Of a DNA stretch of 64,000 bases, positions 1 to 9,660 are shown piece by piece (position 1 is the stretch's first letter; each line of letters begins with the position of its first letter). Made by a program: the position numbers and the translations under genes. Where the stretch lies: positions 434,001 to 498,000 of the forward strand of contig CAVRSV010000007.1 in NCBI GenBank assembly GCA_963723965.1, written 5' to 3'. The stretch is from JARRKC01 sp963723965. Lineage in GTDB: Bacteria > Acidobacteriota > UBA6911 > RPQK01 > JAPXNP01. A model generated the notes under the pieces. The model was given only the letters and a program-made list of their open reading frames with translations, was not told the DNA's origin and did not search any database.

Positions 1-181
1 GCCTGCGATGGAGGAGCGTGCTCAGCCATAACCGATGCGTACAATGTACCCAATGGACGAGTACGGTGTACGCAGAAACAAAGACAAGAGAGTTCCATGC
101 AGGCCCGCAAGGAAGGGTGGGCATCACAAGAGCGACAGAACGGGCGGACGGCAGACGAGGCCGGAGCAGTCGCATTCCCGC

Positions 182-1145
182 ATGATCTTCGGAGTCTATG
201 GAGGCGGCATTGCCGGGACCGATTCGGGCATCGCCACCGGTCCGGCAGACGAACCCGATCGGATCAACCGGGCCCTCGATCTGCTGCAGGGCACGAGTGA
301 GGAATTTCTGGTTCGCGCATACGTCCATTACTCAGGCCCTCGCGGGTCGAAGGAGGATCTCCGAACACCCGCGTTCATGTCGGATTACGCCCGAAGCGGC
401 AGGAAGCTCGATCTGGTGCTCTGCTACAGGGATGCCGGCGGCGATCTGGAGCCCTGGGTAGAGTTCATTCTTCGGGAGATCCGTCGATTCGGGCCCTGCA
501 CTGGGGAAACTCCAGATCACGGAAGAGCCCAATCTCTATCAGTTCCCGGGGGACGGAGAGTTCTTCCCCCAGGTCGTGGCGGCAATGGATGAGGGCATTC
601 GCAGAGCACGGCAGGAGATCGAGCGCCTGGGACTTCCGACCCAGGTGGGGTTCAACTCGGTTCCCTGCTTCGACGAGGAGGATCGCTTTTGGGGATCGGT
701 GAAGAGAATCCTCTCCCCGGCCTTCCTCGAATCCCTGGACTACGTCGGCCTCGACTTCTTTCCCGACGTCTTTCGGCGTCTGCCCGACGATGGATCCGCC
801 GGAGATCTTCGCCAATCCGTGGCGGCAGTTCTCCGCCACTTCCGCAATATCGTGATGAGCGGCGCCGGCATTCCCGGATCGGTTCCGATACACATCACCG
901 AAAACGGCTGGCCCACCGGTCCCGATCGGCCGGAAAGCCGCCAGGCCAGGGCGCTCGAGATCGTGATCCGAACGATTCATGACCTGCGCGAAGAGCTGAA
1001 CATCACTCATTACGAACATTTTGCTCTGCGCGACGCCGCCACGAACCAGGACAACTGGTTCTATCGCTTCGGACTGCTGCGGGACGACTACTCGGCCAAA
1101 CCGGCTTTCGACACCTACCGGAGGCTGATCGGCGAACTGGGCTGA
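182..1145 (+). pseudogene. Glycoside-hydrolase-like TIM-barrel protein, frameshifted
   Basis: The reading frame opens at ATG 182 (MIFGVYGGG) and stays coherent to about 496. The same protein then continues one frame over (ALGKLQITEEPNLY...) to the TGA at 1145. Dropping one T near 497 restores a single reading of about 320 residues. The C-terminal half has HITENGWPTG, where a Glu in TEN-G-W is typical of a retaining glycosidase nucleophile strand, and ends with FGLLRDDYSAKPAFDTY, a common close of clan GH-A-like hydrolases. No signal peptide is visible at this start. A distant glycosidase is the best reading, but the exact GH family is not recognised. The indel may be a real mutation or a sequence error. 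Confidence 0.55.
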
Positions 1146-1180
1146 TCGGTCGCCGTTCACTCAAGCGAGGGCACCCACCG

Positions 1181-1576
1181 GAGAGCAGGGGACACTGTTT
1201 TGCATTTCCACTGCGCGAGAGTAGGGGACACTGCTTTGCATTTCACTGCTCTGCATCTCCACTGCGGCCGCTTCTGGCCGGAGGTAAGGGGAGTAAGGGA
1301 CACTGTTTTTCATGGCTCAGCGTTGCGGGGCGAGTCGGGGGGGGAGTTGGGGACATTCTACTTCATTCCCTCGGCGCGAAGGTCTGGAATGCCGGAGTAG
1401 GGCCGGAGAGTAGGGGACACTGTCTTTTCCTTGGCTGTGCGCCGGCGGCTGGGAACAGACGGGATTGGAGGCAGACGAGAAAGGGATTAGAGGACGAGAG
1501 AGGGAGAAAGGGACACTCTTTTTCGGGGGTTGCCTTCCCGCACGTAGGAGGGCGAATTGGGGACACTCGTTTCCGG
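1181..1576 (+). repeat. Cluster of seven GTGTCCCC-family repeats (GGGGACACT orientation)
   Basis: The 524-base gap between genes (1146-1669) is mostly made of degenerate copies of GAGTWGGGGACACTGTTTT, at about 1181, 1217, 1290, 1343 (core diverged to GGACATTCT), 1406, 1503 and 1551. All point the same way and spacing is irregular (roughly 35-100 bases), so this is not a CRISPR array or a simple tandem array. The reverse-complement form fills other gaps up to 10.8 kb. No open reading frame here looks real. Confidence 0.8.
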
Positions 1577-1669
1577 GACTGCTTTTCCGAGCGGTGGATC
1601 GGGCGGTGGCGTAGAATACGGCGCGGGCGGGAGGTCCGCCAGGCAACGCCGAACGAAAGGGGAAACTGC

Positions 1670-2776
1670 GTGAAAATCCTGCATCGGCACATCTCGGTCT
1701 TGTGCTTCCTTGTGATGGTTTCAATGCTGCCGGAGGCGACCCAGACGTTCGCTGCAGAGGAGCAGGCGGCGTACGCCGACCCCGGGCAACCGGGCCCCTA
1801 TCGGGTCGGGCTTCGGACGGCGACCTTCGTCGACACGGTCCGGGGTAGGACCCTCAAGACTTTCTTCTGGTATCCGGCTCTGGGTGGAGACGACTCGGGC
1901 GCCGTGATCCCGGACGGCGAGCCGGACCACTCGGGAGGTCCGTATCCGCTGATCATGTTTTCCCACGGGCACACGGGAACGGGCAATCAATCCACCCACC
2001 TGACGGCCTACTGGGCCAGCCACGGTTTTGTGGTGGCGGCGCCCAACCACGAAAAGAACACCCGGGCCGACTATGACCCGATCTACCTGCCGATGCTGCA
2101 GTTCGCCAGATCGGTCGATCTGCGCTTCGTGACGGACCAGATTCTGGACTTGAACCGGGACGGGTCCAGCTTCCTTCACGGAATGGTCGAGCCGGAGTCG
2201 ATCGGCGTGACCGGGCACTCCTTCGGCGGCCACACCACGCTCACGACGGCGGGAGCGACGCCAAATCTGGACCATCTGGCCGAGTACTGCAAAACCGAGG
2301 ACTGGTGGGATATCTGCCCTTTGCAGAAGGAGATCCAGGCCCTCTATCCTGGACAGCGAGTCATCGATGAATCCGACCCGAGGATGAAGGCCGCTCTGGC
2401 GCTGGCTCCCGACGCCTACGGGTGGTTCCAGCAGGACGGAATGGCCAAGATCCAGATCCCGATCATGATCATGGCTGGAGAAAAGGACAACGTCTGTCCA
2501 CCGAAGCGCGAGGCCCTCCCGATGTACGACGGGATCCGGTCCGAAAAGTACCTGATGCTCCAGGAGAAATCAGGTCACCTGGCCTACTGCGACTACTGCG
2601 GTTTCATGACCACGGCCCGCGAGGACTGCCCCCGGGTCGAACAGCAAATCAAGACAATGAGCACCGCGTTCTGGAGGCTCTACCTCAAGGGCGAAGAGGG
2701 GTATCGGAAGGCGATGCAGGACTATGCCGCCACCCAAGCGGATTTCAAGCTCCTGAGCGAACCCGCCCGGCAGTAG
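1670..2776 (+). CDS. Secreted PAF-acetylhydrolase / dienelactone-hydrolase-like esterase
   Basis: This 368-residue alpha/beta hydrolase starts at GTG 1670, with an AAAGGGGA ribosome site about 8 bases upstream. The first 28 residues form a signal peptide (basic MKILHRH, hydrophobic core, TFAAEE cleavage region), so the enzyme is exported. The nucleophile elbow GHSFGGH lies near residue 184. The likely acid is in GEKDNVCPP and the likely His in KSGHLAYC. An HGHTG strand near residue 100 resembles the oxyanion region of plasma PAF-acetylhydrolase relatives. Such enzymes cleave short-chain or phospholipid-like esters; the substrate here is unknown. Length and triad spacing are normal. It stands alone between two repeat clusters. 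Confidence 0.8.
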   Translation: MKILHRHISVLCFLVMVSMLPEATQTFAAEEQAAYADPGQPGPYRVGLRTATFVDTVRGRTLKTFFWYPALGGDDSGAVIPDGEPDHSGGPYPLIMFSHGHTGTGNQSTHLTAYWASHGFVVAAPNHEKNTRADYDPIYLPMLQFARSVDLRFVTDQILDLNRDGSSFLHGMVEPESIGVTGHSFGGHTTLTTAGATPNLDHLAEYCKTEDWWDICPLQKEIQALYPGQRVIDESDPRMKAALALAPDAYGWFQQDGMAKIQIPIMIMAGEKDNVCPPKREALPMYDGIRSEKYLMLQEKSGHLAYCDYCGFMTTAREDCPRVEQQIKTMSTAFWRLYLKGEEGYRKAMQDYAATQADFKLLSEPARQ

Positions 2777-2809
2777 AGTGCGTCGCCCGGCAAGCCCGGG
2801 GGGGCCGGC

Positions 2810-2896
2810 GCCCGGAGTTGGGGACACTCTTTATTCCGAGTCAGGGGCGCTGTCCTGCCGGGGGGGTCGGGGGGGAGTCGGGGACACTCTTTTCTC
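2810..2896 (+). repeat. Two GTGTCCCC-family repeats downstream of the esterase
   Basis: Copies at about 2810 and 2870 read GGAGTTGGGGACACTCTTT and GAGTCGGGGACACTCTTTT, the same orientation as the cluster before the esterase. They lie in a 364-base gap (2777-3140) in which I see no convincing gene. A weak third relative (GAGGTCGGGGAACCCTC) follows at 2950. Confidence 0.7.
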
Positions 2897-3140
2897 CCGG
2901 CGGCGGAGCCGCCTTGGAGTGCGCGCAGCTTGCTGCCGCTTTCCGTGGAGAGGTCGGGGAACCCTCAATGCGCCTGTGCCTTCGGGAAGCGGCCCCATGC
3001 CATGACTCGATCGGAGGGTGATCGCGCGGGAGTCCTGAATCGAAAATCCACGGCGAACCGATAGGGGAAGCGCGTCTCCCCAGTCCAAGGACGCCTTCGG
3101 CATCGGATGGGATCACTGTGAAAGGCCCATCCTACGACCG

Positions 3141-4820
3141 CTAATTGACCCCTCCAGAAGGTCGTCCACCCGACTGCGGCTCGTTCGCCACGTACTCGAA
3201 CCAGTCGTAGTCGGCATCGGTCGCCGAGGGCTGACCGTTGCCGGTTGCATACAGGCCGACATAGGTACCGGTAAAGCCGCCGATCGTCTCCGAGCTCAGA
3301 TAGCGGGCACTGACTTCCTGGACATCTTTGAATTCACCGCCCCCCTGTGAATAGGAGAAGCGAAACACCGAGCGCGCGCCTTGGACACGCAAATCGACGG
3401 GCCCCGGCGCCAGGGCGATCTCATCGGATTCGTAGGTCACCGACTCGAACTGCAGGCGCGCGACCAGGACCCTCTTCCCGCCGGAGCGCCGGATCAGCAG
3501 ATCGAAGTGGGTCCCGTTGTTGAGAAGGACGATGCCTGCCTCCTCATTCTCGCGGGACGGATCGAACTCGAGCCGGGAGGTCGAGGTGAAGTCCATGTCC
3601 TGGAGTCTCCGCCCGACGAAGGTCGGCGAACCGTCGCGCGAACCCAGGGTCAGGGCGGATCCCTTCAGCCTGAGGAAGCCGGGACGTGCCTCGACTGAAT
3701 AGCGATCCGCTTCGGGTATCTGGACATAGTTCCATTCCAGACCCAACTTTTCGTTGAAATCCACGCGAGCGGGCCGCTGCGGGAAGGGGTACAGCGGAAG
3801 GGTGGGCACCCTCATTTCGACGGTCACCGTGCCGTTGCCGTTGACCTGGGGCCAACCGTATTCAGGCCAGGAAACAGGAGCGAGACAGGTCTCCCGTCCC
3901 AGCGTGTGGTGGAAGCCTCCGGGAATCACCGTCCGATATCCGTGAAAGACGATCCACCAGGAACCCTCCGGGGCCTGCACCATGTCGGCGTGTCCGACTC
4001 CCTGGATGGGGTTCTGCTGTCCGGCGGCGTTGGCGTGCGTCAATATGGGATTGGCGGGGTTGCTGTAGTAGGGCCCCCAGATGTTGTTGCTGCGGGCAAT
4101 CGTTTCCGAGTGGGCCTCCTCGGTCCCTCCCTCGGCCGCCATCAGATAGTACCAGCCGTCCTTCTTGTAGATATGCGGGCCTTCCGGGTACCGCCCGCCC
4201 GTGCTGGCCCAGATCTTCCTTCCTTCCGTGAGAAGCTCGCCCGTCTTCGGGTCGATCTCGTAGAGGTTGAAGGTCGAGCCGATGGTGTACAGCTTGCCGT
4301 CATCATCGAAGAAGAGATCGGGATCGATGCCCCCCATCTTCACCCAGATGGGATCGGACCACGGGCCGGCCGGATCCGTGGCCGTCACGAAGAAATTGCC
4401 TCCCCGCCCGACGTTGGTATTGATGATATAGAACGTCCCGTCGTGGTACCGGAGGGTGCACGCGAAAACGTTCATACCCTGCGGCAGTTGATCGGGCCGG
4501 TCGATGGCGTGACCGATCTGCTCCCAGTGGACCAGGTCTCTGCTGTGGAACACCGGGATGCCCGGGAAGTATTCGAACGTACTGGTCACAAGGTAATAAT
4601 CCTCCCCCACCCGAACCACGCTCGGATCGGAATAGAAACCGGGGATCACGGGGTTGCGGTACGTCACCGGGGCGTTCGGGTCGACACGTGCCTTGAACGG
4701 GTTGGGCGCCATACTCTGAGCAAAGAGCAACGGATTCGCCACCCGTCCGGAGGGGATCATGATCGCGTTGCAGAGGGAAGCCAGAGGAAAAGCCAACAGA
4801 GCAATCAATACCTTCTTCAT
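3141..4820 (-). CDS. Secreted GH43 beta-xylosidase / arabinofuranosidase
   Basis: This 559-residue protein starts at ATG 4820 (MKKVLIALLAFPLASL, a signal peptide) with an AAAGGA ribosome site 8-9 bases upstream. A longer in-frame extension exists but lacks a signal. The five-bladed propeller of GH43 is clear: YSDPS (Asp65, general base), GGIDPDLFFDDDG (Asp166, pKa-tuning) and YPEGPHIYKKDG (Glu213, general acid). After about residue 350 comes a beta-sandwich of the GH43 C2 / concanavalin type, which usually shapes the xylose-binding site. The family releases xylose or arabinose from xylan side chains. With the GH-like remnant and the esterase nearby, it suggests extracellular plant-polymer breakdown, though no transporter or regulator is adjacent. 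Confidence 0.92.
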   Translation of the reverse strand: MKKVLIALLAFPLASLCNAIMIPSGRVANPLLFAQSMAPNPFKARVDPNAPVTYRNPVIPGFYSDPSVVRVGEDYYLVTSTFEYFPGIPVFHSRDLVHWEQIGHAIDRPDQLPQGMNVFACTLRYHDGTFYIINTNVGRGGNFFVTATDPAGPWSDPIWVKMGGIDPDLFFDDDGKLYTIGSTFNLYEIDPKTGELLTEGRKIWASTGGRYPEGPHIYKKDGWYYLMAAEGGTEEAHSETIARSNNIWGPYYSNPANPILTHANAAGQQNPIQGVGHADMVQAPEGSWWIVFHGYRTVIPGGFHHTLGRETCLAPVSWPEYGWPQVNGNGTVTVEMRVPTLPLYPFPQRPARVDFNEKLGLEWNYVQIPEADRYSVEARPGFLRLKGSALTLGSRDGSPTFVGRRLQDMDFTSTSRLEFDPSRENEEAGIVLLNNGTHFDLLIRRSGGKRVLVARLQFESVTYESDEIALAPGPVDLRVQGARSVFRFSYSQGGGEFKDVQEVSARYLSSETIGGFTGTYVGLYATGNGQPSATDADYDWFEYVANEPQSGGRPSGGVN

Positions 4821-5265
4821 CGTATGCGTCCTTTGGTACCTGACCTGGTTCCACAGGCACGAGATTCCAGGAGGTGGCTGCGCGCTCCCGTCACCCGGCA
4901 ACCTGGACTCCGGCGATCTCAACTGTCTCGGGGCGGGGCCAAGCTTACCACCCGCCCGATCATCCGGCTACGGGATCCAGGAATCGCCTTGACAGGCGCC
5001 CACGAAACTGCCGAAGAGGAAGGCGGGCCTGTCTCGGCGATTCGACAATCACTGTCGGGAGACGGACCAGCGTCGTCCCCCCCACGACCCGCCAGGTTTA
5101 TGTACTCCACAATCAACTTGAATTTCGGTTGACAGGACACACCAATATTAAGAAGATACAGCTTTCAGATGACAAGCGTAGGTTGCGGGTGCCTGCCGCG
5201 AACGGGAGTTCCGACCTTTCCCTGCTCGTCCGAGACGTCCGCATCGCGTAGCGCCCGTCGAAGAG
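4821..5265. other. Divergent intergenic region, no gene seen
   Basis: This 445-base gap separates the divergent GH43 and methyltransferase genes. Reading frames here are shadows with no family signature. A TTGACA at about 5130 is not followed by a good -10 at the right distance, so no promoter is called. None of the dispersed repeat families is present. Confidence 0.6.
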
Positions 5266-6432
5266 ATGAAAAGCAGGGCAATCACCAAACAGACTGAGTT
5301 CATCCAAGTCCCGGCGGGTCACTTGGATGAGATCGCGATCTCAGAGGAGGAGATCAGAGTCGCCGGATGGATGCTCTGCCCCGAAGAGCCTTTGGTCCGG
5401 CTGGAAATCCTCATGGACGGCGCCCCTCTCGGAGAGGCAACGTCTCAGGAGCGACCCGACGTAGCCCGGGTTCACCGCTGGATCTCCCATGCGCGGCAAG
5501 CCGGGTTCTTCTTCCGCTGCCACGGCCCCTCATCGGATGCACCCGTCCCGAGGGAAATCGAGGTCCGGGGTGTTGGCCGGTCCGGCCGACAGGTCTCGCT
5601 CCGCTCTCTCCTGAGTCATGACAGTCGATGCAGGCGTCCGGCGCCACCGAAGAGCCTCTTCAAACTGGTCGGCTCCCCGGACGCGTCGAGCTTCGCTTCG
5701 CAAGGGTTGAAAGTCTTTTCTGATGTGACCTCGGCGATTCGCTTGTGCGACGACATGGGCAGATTCAGGCGAGTTCTGGATTGGGGTTGCGGATGCGGAC
5801 GATTGCTGGCTCATCTCTTCCCTGCCTTTCCCGACAAGCAGTTCACCGGCTGTGACCCGGTCCCTGACGCGATCGAGTGGTGCAGAACTCAGTTTCCAGC
5901 GGGGCAATTCGAATGCATCGGACCATTTCCGCCGACGCGTTTCGACCAGGCGGAGTTCGATCTTGTGATCGGGTCGTCCGTCTTTACTCATCTGGACCGC
6001 CACCTTCAACTCCGGTGGCTGGAGGAGCTGGCCCGGATATTGAAGCCCGGAGGCCTTCTCGTTGCATCCGTTCTGGGCAGATACGCCTACCTGCGGGATC
6101 TTTGCTCGGGTTCGAAGGGCCGCAATCCGCTGAAGTTCTACTTCGCAAAGAGGCGTCTCGGGCCGGGTGTCATCATTGATGAGTTCAGAAACGATTCTCT
6201 GCGGGATCATGTTCGTTCCGACTACTATCGGAACACTTATCAGGGAAGGCATTACACCCTCCGAGAATGGTCACGTTTTTTTCGCATCCGCGCATACCTG
6301 GAGAGAGGGCTTGACAACTACCAGGATCTGCTGGTCATGCAGCGACCATCATCGGACTCGCCGGATGGCCAACGGGAGGGAGCACGCACACCGGAGGAAT
6401 CTGCCGGGCAGTCCTATGGCCAGGTCTCCTGA
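5266..6432 (+). CDS. Class I SAM-dependent methyltransferase with N-terminal beta domain
   Basis: This is a 388-residue cytosolic protein. Residues about 25-125 form a beta-rich module (VAGWMLCPEEPLVRLEILMDG) of the kind fused to enzymes of surface-sugar synthesis. A Rossmann methyltransferase follows. The SAM-binding motif I is VLDWGCGCGRLLAHL near residue 170. An acidic motif II (FTGCDPVPDAIEWC), the FDLVIGSSVFTHL strand and the post-motif LARILKPGGLLVASV are all in order. The methyl acceptor cannot be told from sequence; glycans are an inference from the N-terminal module. The 3' end overlaps the 5' end of a decayed paralog of the secreted protein at 8472. Confidence 0.82.
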   Translation: MKSRAITKQTEFIQVPAGHLDEIAISEEEIRVAGWMLCPEEPLVRLEILMDGAPLGEATSQERPDVARVHRWISHARQAGFFFRCHGPSSDAPVPREIEVRGVGRSGRQVSLRSLLSHDSRCRRPAPPKSLFKLVGSPDASSFASQGLKVFSDVTSAIRLCDDMGRFRRVLDWGCGCGRLLAHLFPAFPDKQFTGCDPVPDAIEWCRTQFPAGQFECIGPFPPTRFDQAEFDLVIGSSVFTHLDRHLQLRWLEELARILKPGGLLVASVLGRYAYLRDLCSGSKGRNPLKFYFAKRRLGPGVIIDEFRNDSLRDHVRSDYYRNTYQGRHYTLREWSRFFRIRAYLERGLDNYQDLLVMQRPSSDSPDGQREGARTPEESAGQSYGQVS

Positions 6433-6482
6433 CGACGACATGGACATCGGTATTCGCGCAGAGCGAAACCGGTGCGGGGGAA

Positions 6483-6911
6483 GTGATGGAGATGATCTTT
6501 CCCATCGTCCACAGCGCCTTTGTCGACGAACCGGTTAATCTCCAGACGACCTTCACCTTTGCGAACCGATCGACCGGCGCGGTCCAGGCCACGATTACCC
6601 CATACCAGAGCGACGGAACCCCCGTGCGCATCCTGTGGCTCTGCACGGGCGGTTTCATTTCGGGACCACTTCCTTTCGAAGTCTCCCTCGACATCCCTGC
6701 CGGTGGAAGGCAAAGCATCCTCACCACGCTGGACCAGATCGCGGGCGGCCTGCCCGGATTCGCTGGTGGGGCCAGAGCGGTCTTCGACCGCGATGTTGAC
6801 GTCCGGGGAAGCTCCCAGGTCCTGCTCCGGACCACGCCGGAGGGATGCGCGGTCCTCGCAGAGAGTGCCGGGAGTTCGGCAGGCCAGGTCGGAATCCAAT
6901 CGGAGCCTTGA
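6483..6911 (+). pseudogene. Truncated paralog of the secreted protein at 8472
   Basis: The 142 residues from GTG 6483 match the first half of the 8472 protein almost residue by residue (MEMIFPIVHSAF, DEPxNLQTTFTFANRST, YQSDGTPVRIL). The frame then stops at SEP, where the full paralog goes on for about 150 more residues. Upstream, the same frame runs back into the methyltransferase gene and still encodes a signal-peptide-like stretch (VLWPGLLTTTWTSVFAQ) that lines up with the paralog's signal, but no ATG, GTG or TTG start is left in front of it. It has therefore lost its start and its C-terminal half, and GTGTCCCC repeats follow directly. Confidence 0.7.
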
Positions 6912-6980
6912 ACGGACCGGGAGCGGACGGGCCAACTCGCGCCCCAGCTCGGACCAGAGCGCGAGCGAATCCATGCCAAA

Positions 6981-7134
6981 GAAGACACTGTCCCCAATCC
7001 TGCTGTCCCCAATCCTGCCTGTACAGAACAGTGTCCCCAACTCCGCGCCCCCCAGATCAGGCTGCCCAGCTCCGGTTCCTGGTTGCGCAGGTCCGGCTGG
7101 GGCCAGAGGATGATGCAGAACAGTGTCCCCGACT
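6981..7134 (-). repeat. Four GTGTCCCC-family repeats before the HDOD gene
   Basis: Copies at about 6984, 7001, 7023 and 7112 are in the orientation CAGTGTCCCCRACTCC, opposite to the clusters at 1.2-2.9 kb. Two carry the full AGAACAGTGTCCCC and two are clipped (ACTGTCCCCAATCC, GCTGTCCCCAATCC). They fill most of the 346-base gap (6912-7257). Confidence 0.75.
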
Positions 7135-7257
7135 CCGACCCCCTTTGGTGACGGTGACCACTGTCCACGCATCGCGCTGTCGCCTATGCTTAACTTCCGA
7201 GCCGGTCGGGACTTGAATTTCACTGGATGGCCCCTTGACAGATGCCGGGAGAACCCC

Positions 7258-8106
7258 ATGCATGAGCGCCTGCGCTTCGAACTCCGCCAACCCGAGCTCT
7301 ATCCTCTGCCGGAGGTGGCCTGGAGAATCCTCTGCCTGACCTCCGACCTCGAAACCGACAGCCGTCAACTGGAAGGGGTGATCGACCGTGATCCCACACT
7401 CGTCGCCCATCTCCTGCACCGGGCCAACTCCGCTCAATTCTCGGTGTCCGGGCAGGTCTCGACCATCCACCGCGCCGCGGTAATCTTGGGCACCCGACGG
7501 CTCCGCAGCATCGCCGTCCTGCTCTCGATGCAGGGTGTTTACGGGCGCAGCAAGTTGGGACAGTCGGTCTGGGAACACTGCCTGGCAGTCGCTCTCGCCT
7601 CTCGGGAACTCGCCCCCCACTGTTCCGTCCGCGACTCGGAGGAGGCCTTTGTGGCGGGACTGCTGCACGATATCGGCAAGTCAGTGCTGGATCGCTGCCT
7701 CCCTGGAGAATACGCGGACCTCGTGTCGTCGGCAGGAACAGGCTCGCTCGACTTGCTCGAAGTGGAACAAGAGAGGCTGGGCATCGACCATGCCCAGGTG
7801 GGAGCCGAGATGGCCCGACACTGGGGACTCCCGGTCCACCTCGAAGAGGCGATCCGGCTGCATCACGCGCCCTCGGAGGCGGTGGTCGATCCGACCGGCT
7901 GTGCGCTGGTGCAACTTGCGGATGCCACCTGCCGGCGTCTGGGCATCGGATCCGTTGCGCCGTCCCGACCAGTCGATCCGGAGACGGAAGCGGATCCCTA
8001 CTTTCTGCTCGACCCCGAGCAGGTCGCGCAGATCTGCGCGCCGGTCCGGCCGCTGCTGGAGAGCGAAACCGCCTACTTCGGCATACACTCGCCCGCAGCC
8101 TCCTGA
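7258..8106 (+). CDS. HDOD-domain protein
   Basis: The 282-residue protein starts at ATG 7258 with CGGGAGA about 7 bases upstream; a longer upstream extension is only repeat sequence. The N-terminal two thirds have the HDOD signature: LPEVAWRILCL, IDRDPTLVAHLLHRANSA, AVILGTRRLRSIAVLL and then GLLHDIGKSVLD, a retained HD dyad. A second helical motif (IRLHHAPSEA) supplies another His. HDOD proteins act as signalling scaffolds and are often non-catalytic. No GGDEF, EAL or receiver domain is attached. The last 18 codons are duplicated downstream together with a repeat (see 8052-8265). Confidence 0.87.
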   Translation: MHERLRFELRQPELYPLPEVAWRILCLTSDLETDSRQLEGVIDRDPTLVAHLLHRANSAQFSVSGQVSTIHRAAVILGTRRLRSIAVLLSMQGVYGRSKLGQSVWEHCLAVALASRELAPHCSVRDSEEAFVAGLLHDIGKSVLDRCLPGEYADLVSSAGTGSLDLLEVEQERLGIDHAQVGAEMARHWGLPVHLEEAIRLHHAPSEAVVDPTGCALVQLADATCRRLGIGSVAPSRPVDPETEADPYFLLDPEQVAQICAPVRPLLESETAYFGIHSPAAS

Positions 8107-8265
8107 ACGACGGCGCTGCAAAACAGTGTCCCCGACTCCGTTCCCCGACTCCGTTCTCGCTGCTGGAGAGCGAAACCGCCTACTTCGGCATAGACCCGCC
8201 CGCGGCCTCCTGAAGCACGACAGTGCAAAAGAGTGTCCCCAACTCCGTTTGTGCAGGACAGTGTC
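8052..8265 (+). repeat. 107-bp tandem duplication: HDOD 3' end plus GTGTCCCC repeat
   Basis: Unit 1 (8052-8158) holds the last 18 codons of the HDOD gene, its stop codon and a CAGTGTCCCCGACTCC repeat. Unit 2 (8159-8265) repeats this with about 10% divergence, including the codons, the stop and an AGTGTCCCCAACTCC repeat, followed by one more repeat copy at 8253. The rest of the gap to 8471 shows no gene. Confidence 0.8.
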
Positions 8266-8471
8266 CCCGACTCCCCGCCGCTCTATTTCAACACCTTCGG
8301 TTCTGTCCGTTCCCGAATTCGACACTGACTGGCCGAGACAAGACTGGCGTCATACCTTTTATTTTCAATTCCTCAGGTCGCGCTGATTCGGAATCAGCTC
8401 GGATCACTATTGACAGTACTCCGGGTTAATGGGAACTTGCCTATGTCGCAGGTCCCGAAGGAGGAACGGCC

Positions 8472-9398
8472 ATGATTGCAGGAAGCATCCGCAGGGGAAT
8501 CGTCTTCTTCTGTCTCCCCGCAGTGGCGCTCTGTGTGTCCGCATGGGCTCAGGACGACTCCGGTGCGGACGGAACGATGGAGATGATCTTCCCCATCGTC
8601 CACAGCGCGTTCATCGACGAACCGATCAACCTTCAGACGACCTTTACCTTTGCGAACCGATCGACCAGTGCGGTCCAGGCTACAATTACGACCTATCAGA
8701 GCGATGGAACACCCGTACGCATCCTCGAGCTCTGCACCGGCGGCCTGATTTCGGCGCCGCCTCCTCTCGATCTCACGCTGGACATCCCTCCCGGTGCCAG
8801 GCGAAGCGCCCTCACCACTGTGGACCAAGTTGAGGGCAACCTGCCCGGTTTCGCGGGCTGGGCGAAGGTGGTCTTTGATCGCGACGCCGACCTCTGGGGG
8901 AGCTCCGAGGTCCTGCTCCGAACCACGCCGGAGGGATGCGCATTCTTTACAGAGAGCACCCAGACACCGGCAAGCCAGGTCGGGACCCAATCGGAGCCTT
9001 CACGCCTCTACCTCAACGGTGTTCAGGTTCCGGGCGTGAGGCCGGCCACGGAATTCTGGGCTTCCGCGCAAGACCGGTCCAACCGTCAGAGTGCCTTTTC
9101 CATCGTCAACCCATCGGAATCCGAAACCGCTCACGTGCACCTCGTACTCTCCTCCGGATCAGAGGTGACGGCGACCAGAGAGATCTCCCTTCCGCCGATG
9201 AACAGCGTCAGCGGAAGCATTGCCGAACTCAGCCGCGAGTCACCGTGCTCCGACTGTTTCCTGCTTTTTCGAGGTTCGGTCCGCTTCACCAGCAACATCC
9301 CCATCGCCGTCGGCGGAATCGAGACTCTGAAACCCGACGGTATCTGGCTCAGCCTCCCGGTCGAGCCTGTGGCCCTACCCGATTCTCCGGAACCGTGA
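8472..9398 (+). CDS. Secreted beta-rich protein, lineage-specific family
   Basis: This 308-residue protein starts at ATG 8472 behind a strong GAAGGAGG site. Residues 1-26 are a signal peptide (VFFCLPAVALCVSAWAQ|DD). The mature part has two beta-rich segments. The first (FPIVHSAF...TTFTFANRST...YQSDGTPVR...GWAKVVFD) recalls domains in other acidobacterial extracellular proteins and matches in layout the start of the protein at 35030. The second ends GSVRFTSNIPIAVGG-ETLKPDG and is echoed by a remnant at 10786. No catalytic motif is seen. Cys pairs (CSDC) suggest a disulfide. The function is unknown; a surface or structural role is a guess from the fold type. Confidence 0.7.
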   Translation: MIAGSIRRGIVFFCLPAVALCVSAWAQDDSGADGTMEMIFPIVHSAFIDEPINLQTTFTFANRSTSAVQATITTYQSDGTPVRILELCTGGLISAPPPLDLTLDIPPGARRSALTTVDQVEGNLPGFAGWAKVVFDRDADLWGSSEVLLRTTPEGCAFFTESTQTPASQVGTQSEPSRLYLNGVQVPGVRPATEFWASAQDRSNRQSAFSIVNPSESETAHVHLVLSSGSEVTATREISLPPMNSVSGSIAELSRESPCSDCFLLFRGSVRFTSNIPIAVGGIETLKPDGIWLSLPVEPVALPDSPEP

Positions 9399-9469
9399 TC
9401 AGACTGAGGGCGGCCGGGCCACCGCGCGCCCCGGAGCGGGCCAGAGAGCGAGCGAATTCATGCTTAAGA

Positions 9470-9660
9470 AGACAGTGTCCCCAATCGTGGTGGTACAAAA
9501 GAGTGTCCCCAATTCCCTTCGCAATGCCCTTTCGTCATTCCGCTTGCGTAAGACAGTGTCCCCGACTGGGCCCCGACTCGGCGGCAGTCTGCACGGTACT
9601 GCAAAACAGTGTCCCCAACTCCCTGCGCGGCGATGCAGAACAGTGTCCCCAACTCCGTTT
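9470..9660 (-). repeat. Five GTGTCCCC-family repeats
   Basis: Copies at about 9470, 9492, 9549, 9601 and 9635 are all in the CAGTGTCCCC orientation. They read through in frame as KTVSPT, KSVPNS and KQCPQL peptides, creating a spurious long open frame from 9460. The last copy abuts the signal-peptide coding sequence of the next gene. Confidence 0.75.

Noticed and set aside
1181..1576. Possible CRISPR array in the first repeat cluster
   Set aside because: Repeats are degenerate, unevenly spaced (about 35-100 bases) and without uniform spacers; no cas genes are in the window.
3906..5132. 408-residue plus-strand frame opposite GH43
   Set aside because: Shadow of the high-GC GH43 gene; the sequence is rich in R, V, D and H with no domain, while the minus strand shows a complete GH43 enzyme.
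5130..5170. TTGACA-based promoter for the methyltransferase
   Set aside because: No acceptable -10 box at 16-18 bases; the AT-rich AATATTAA is too close.
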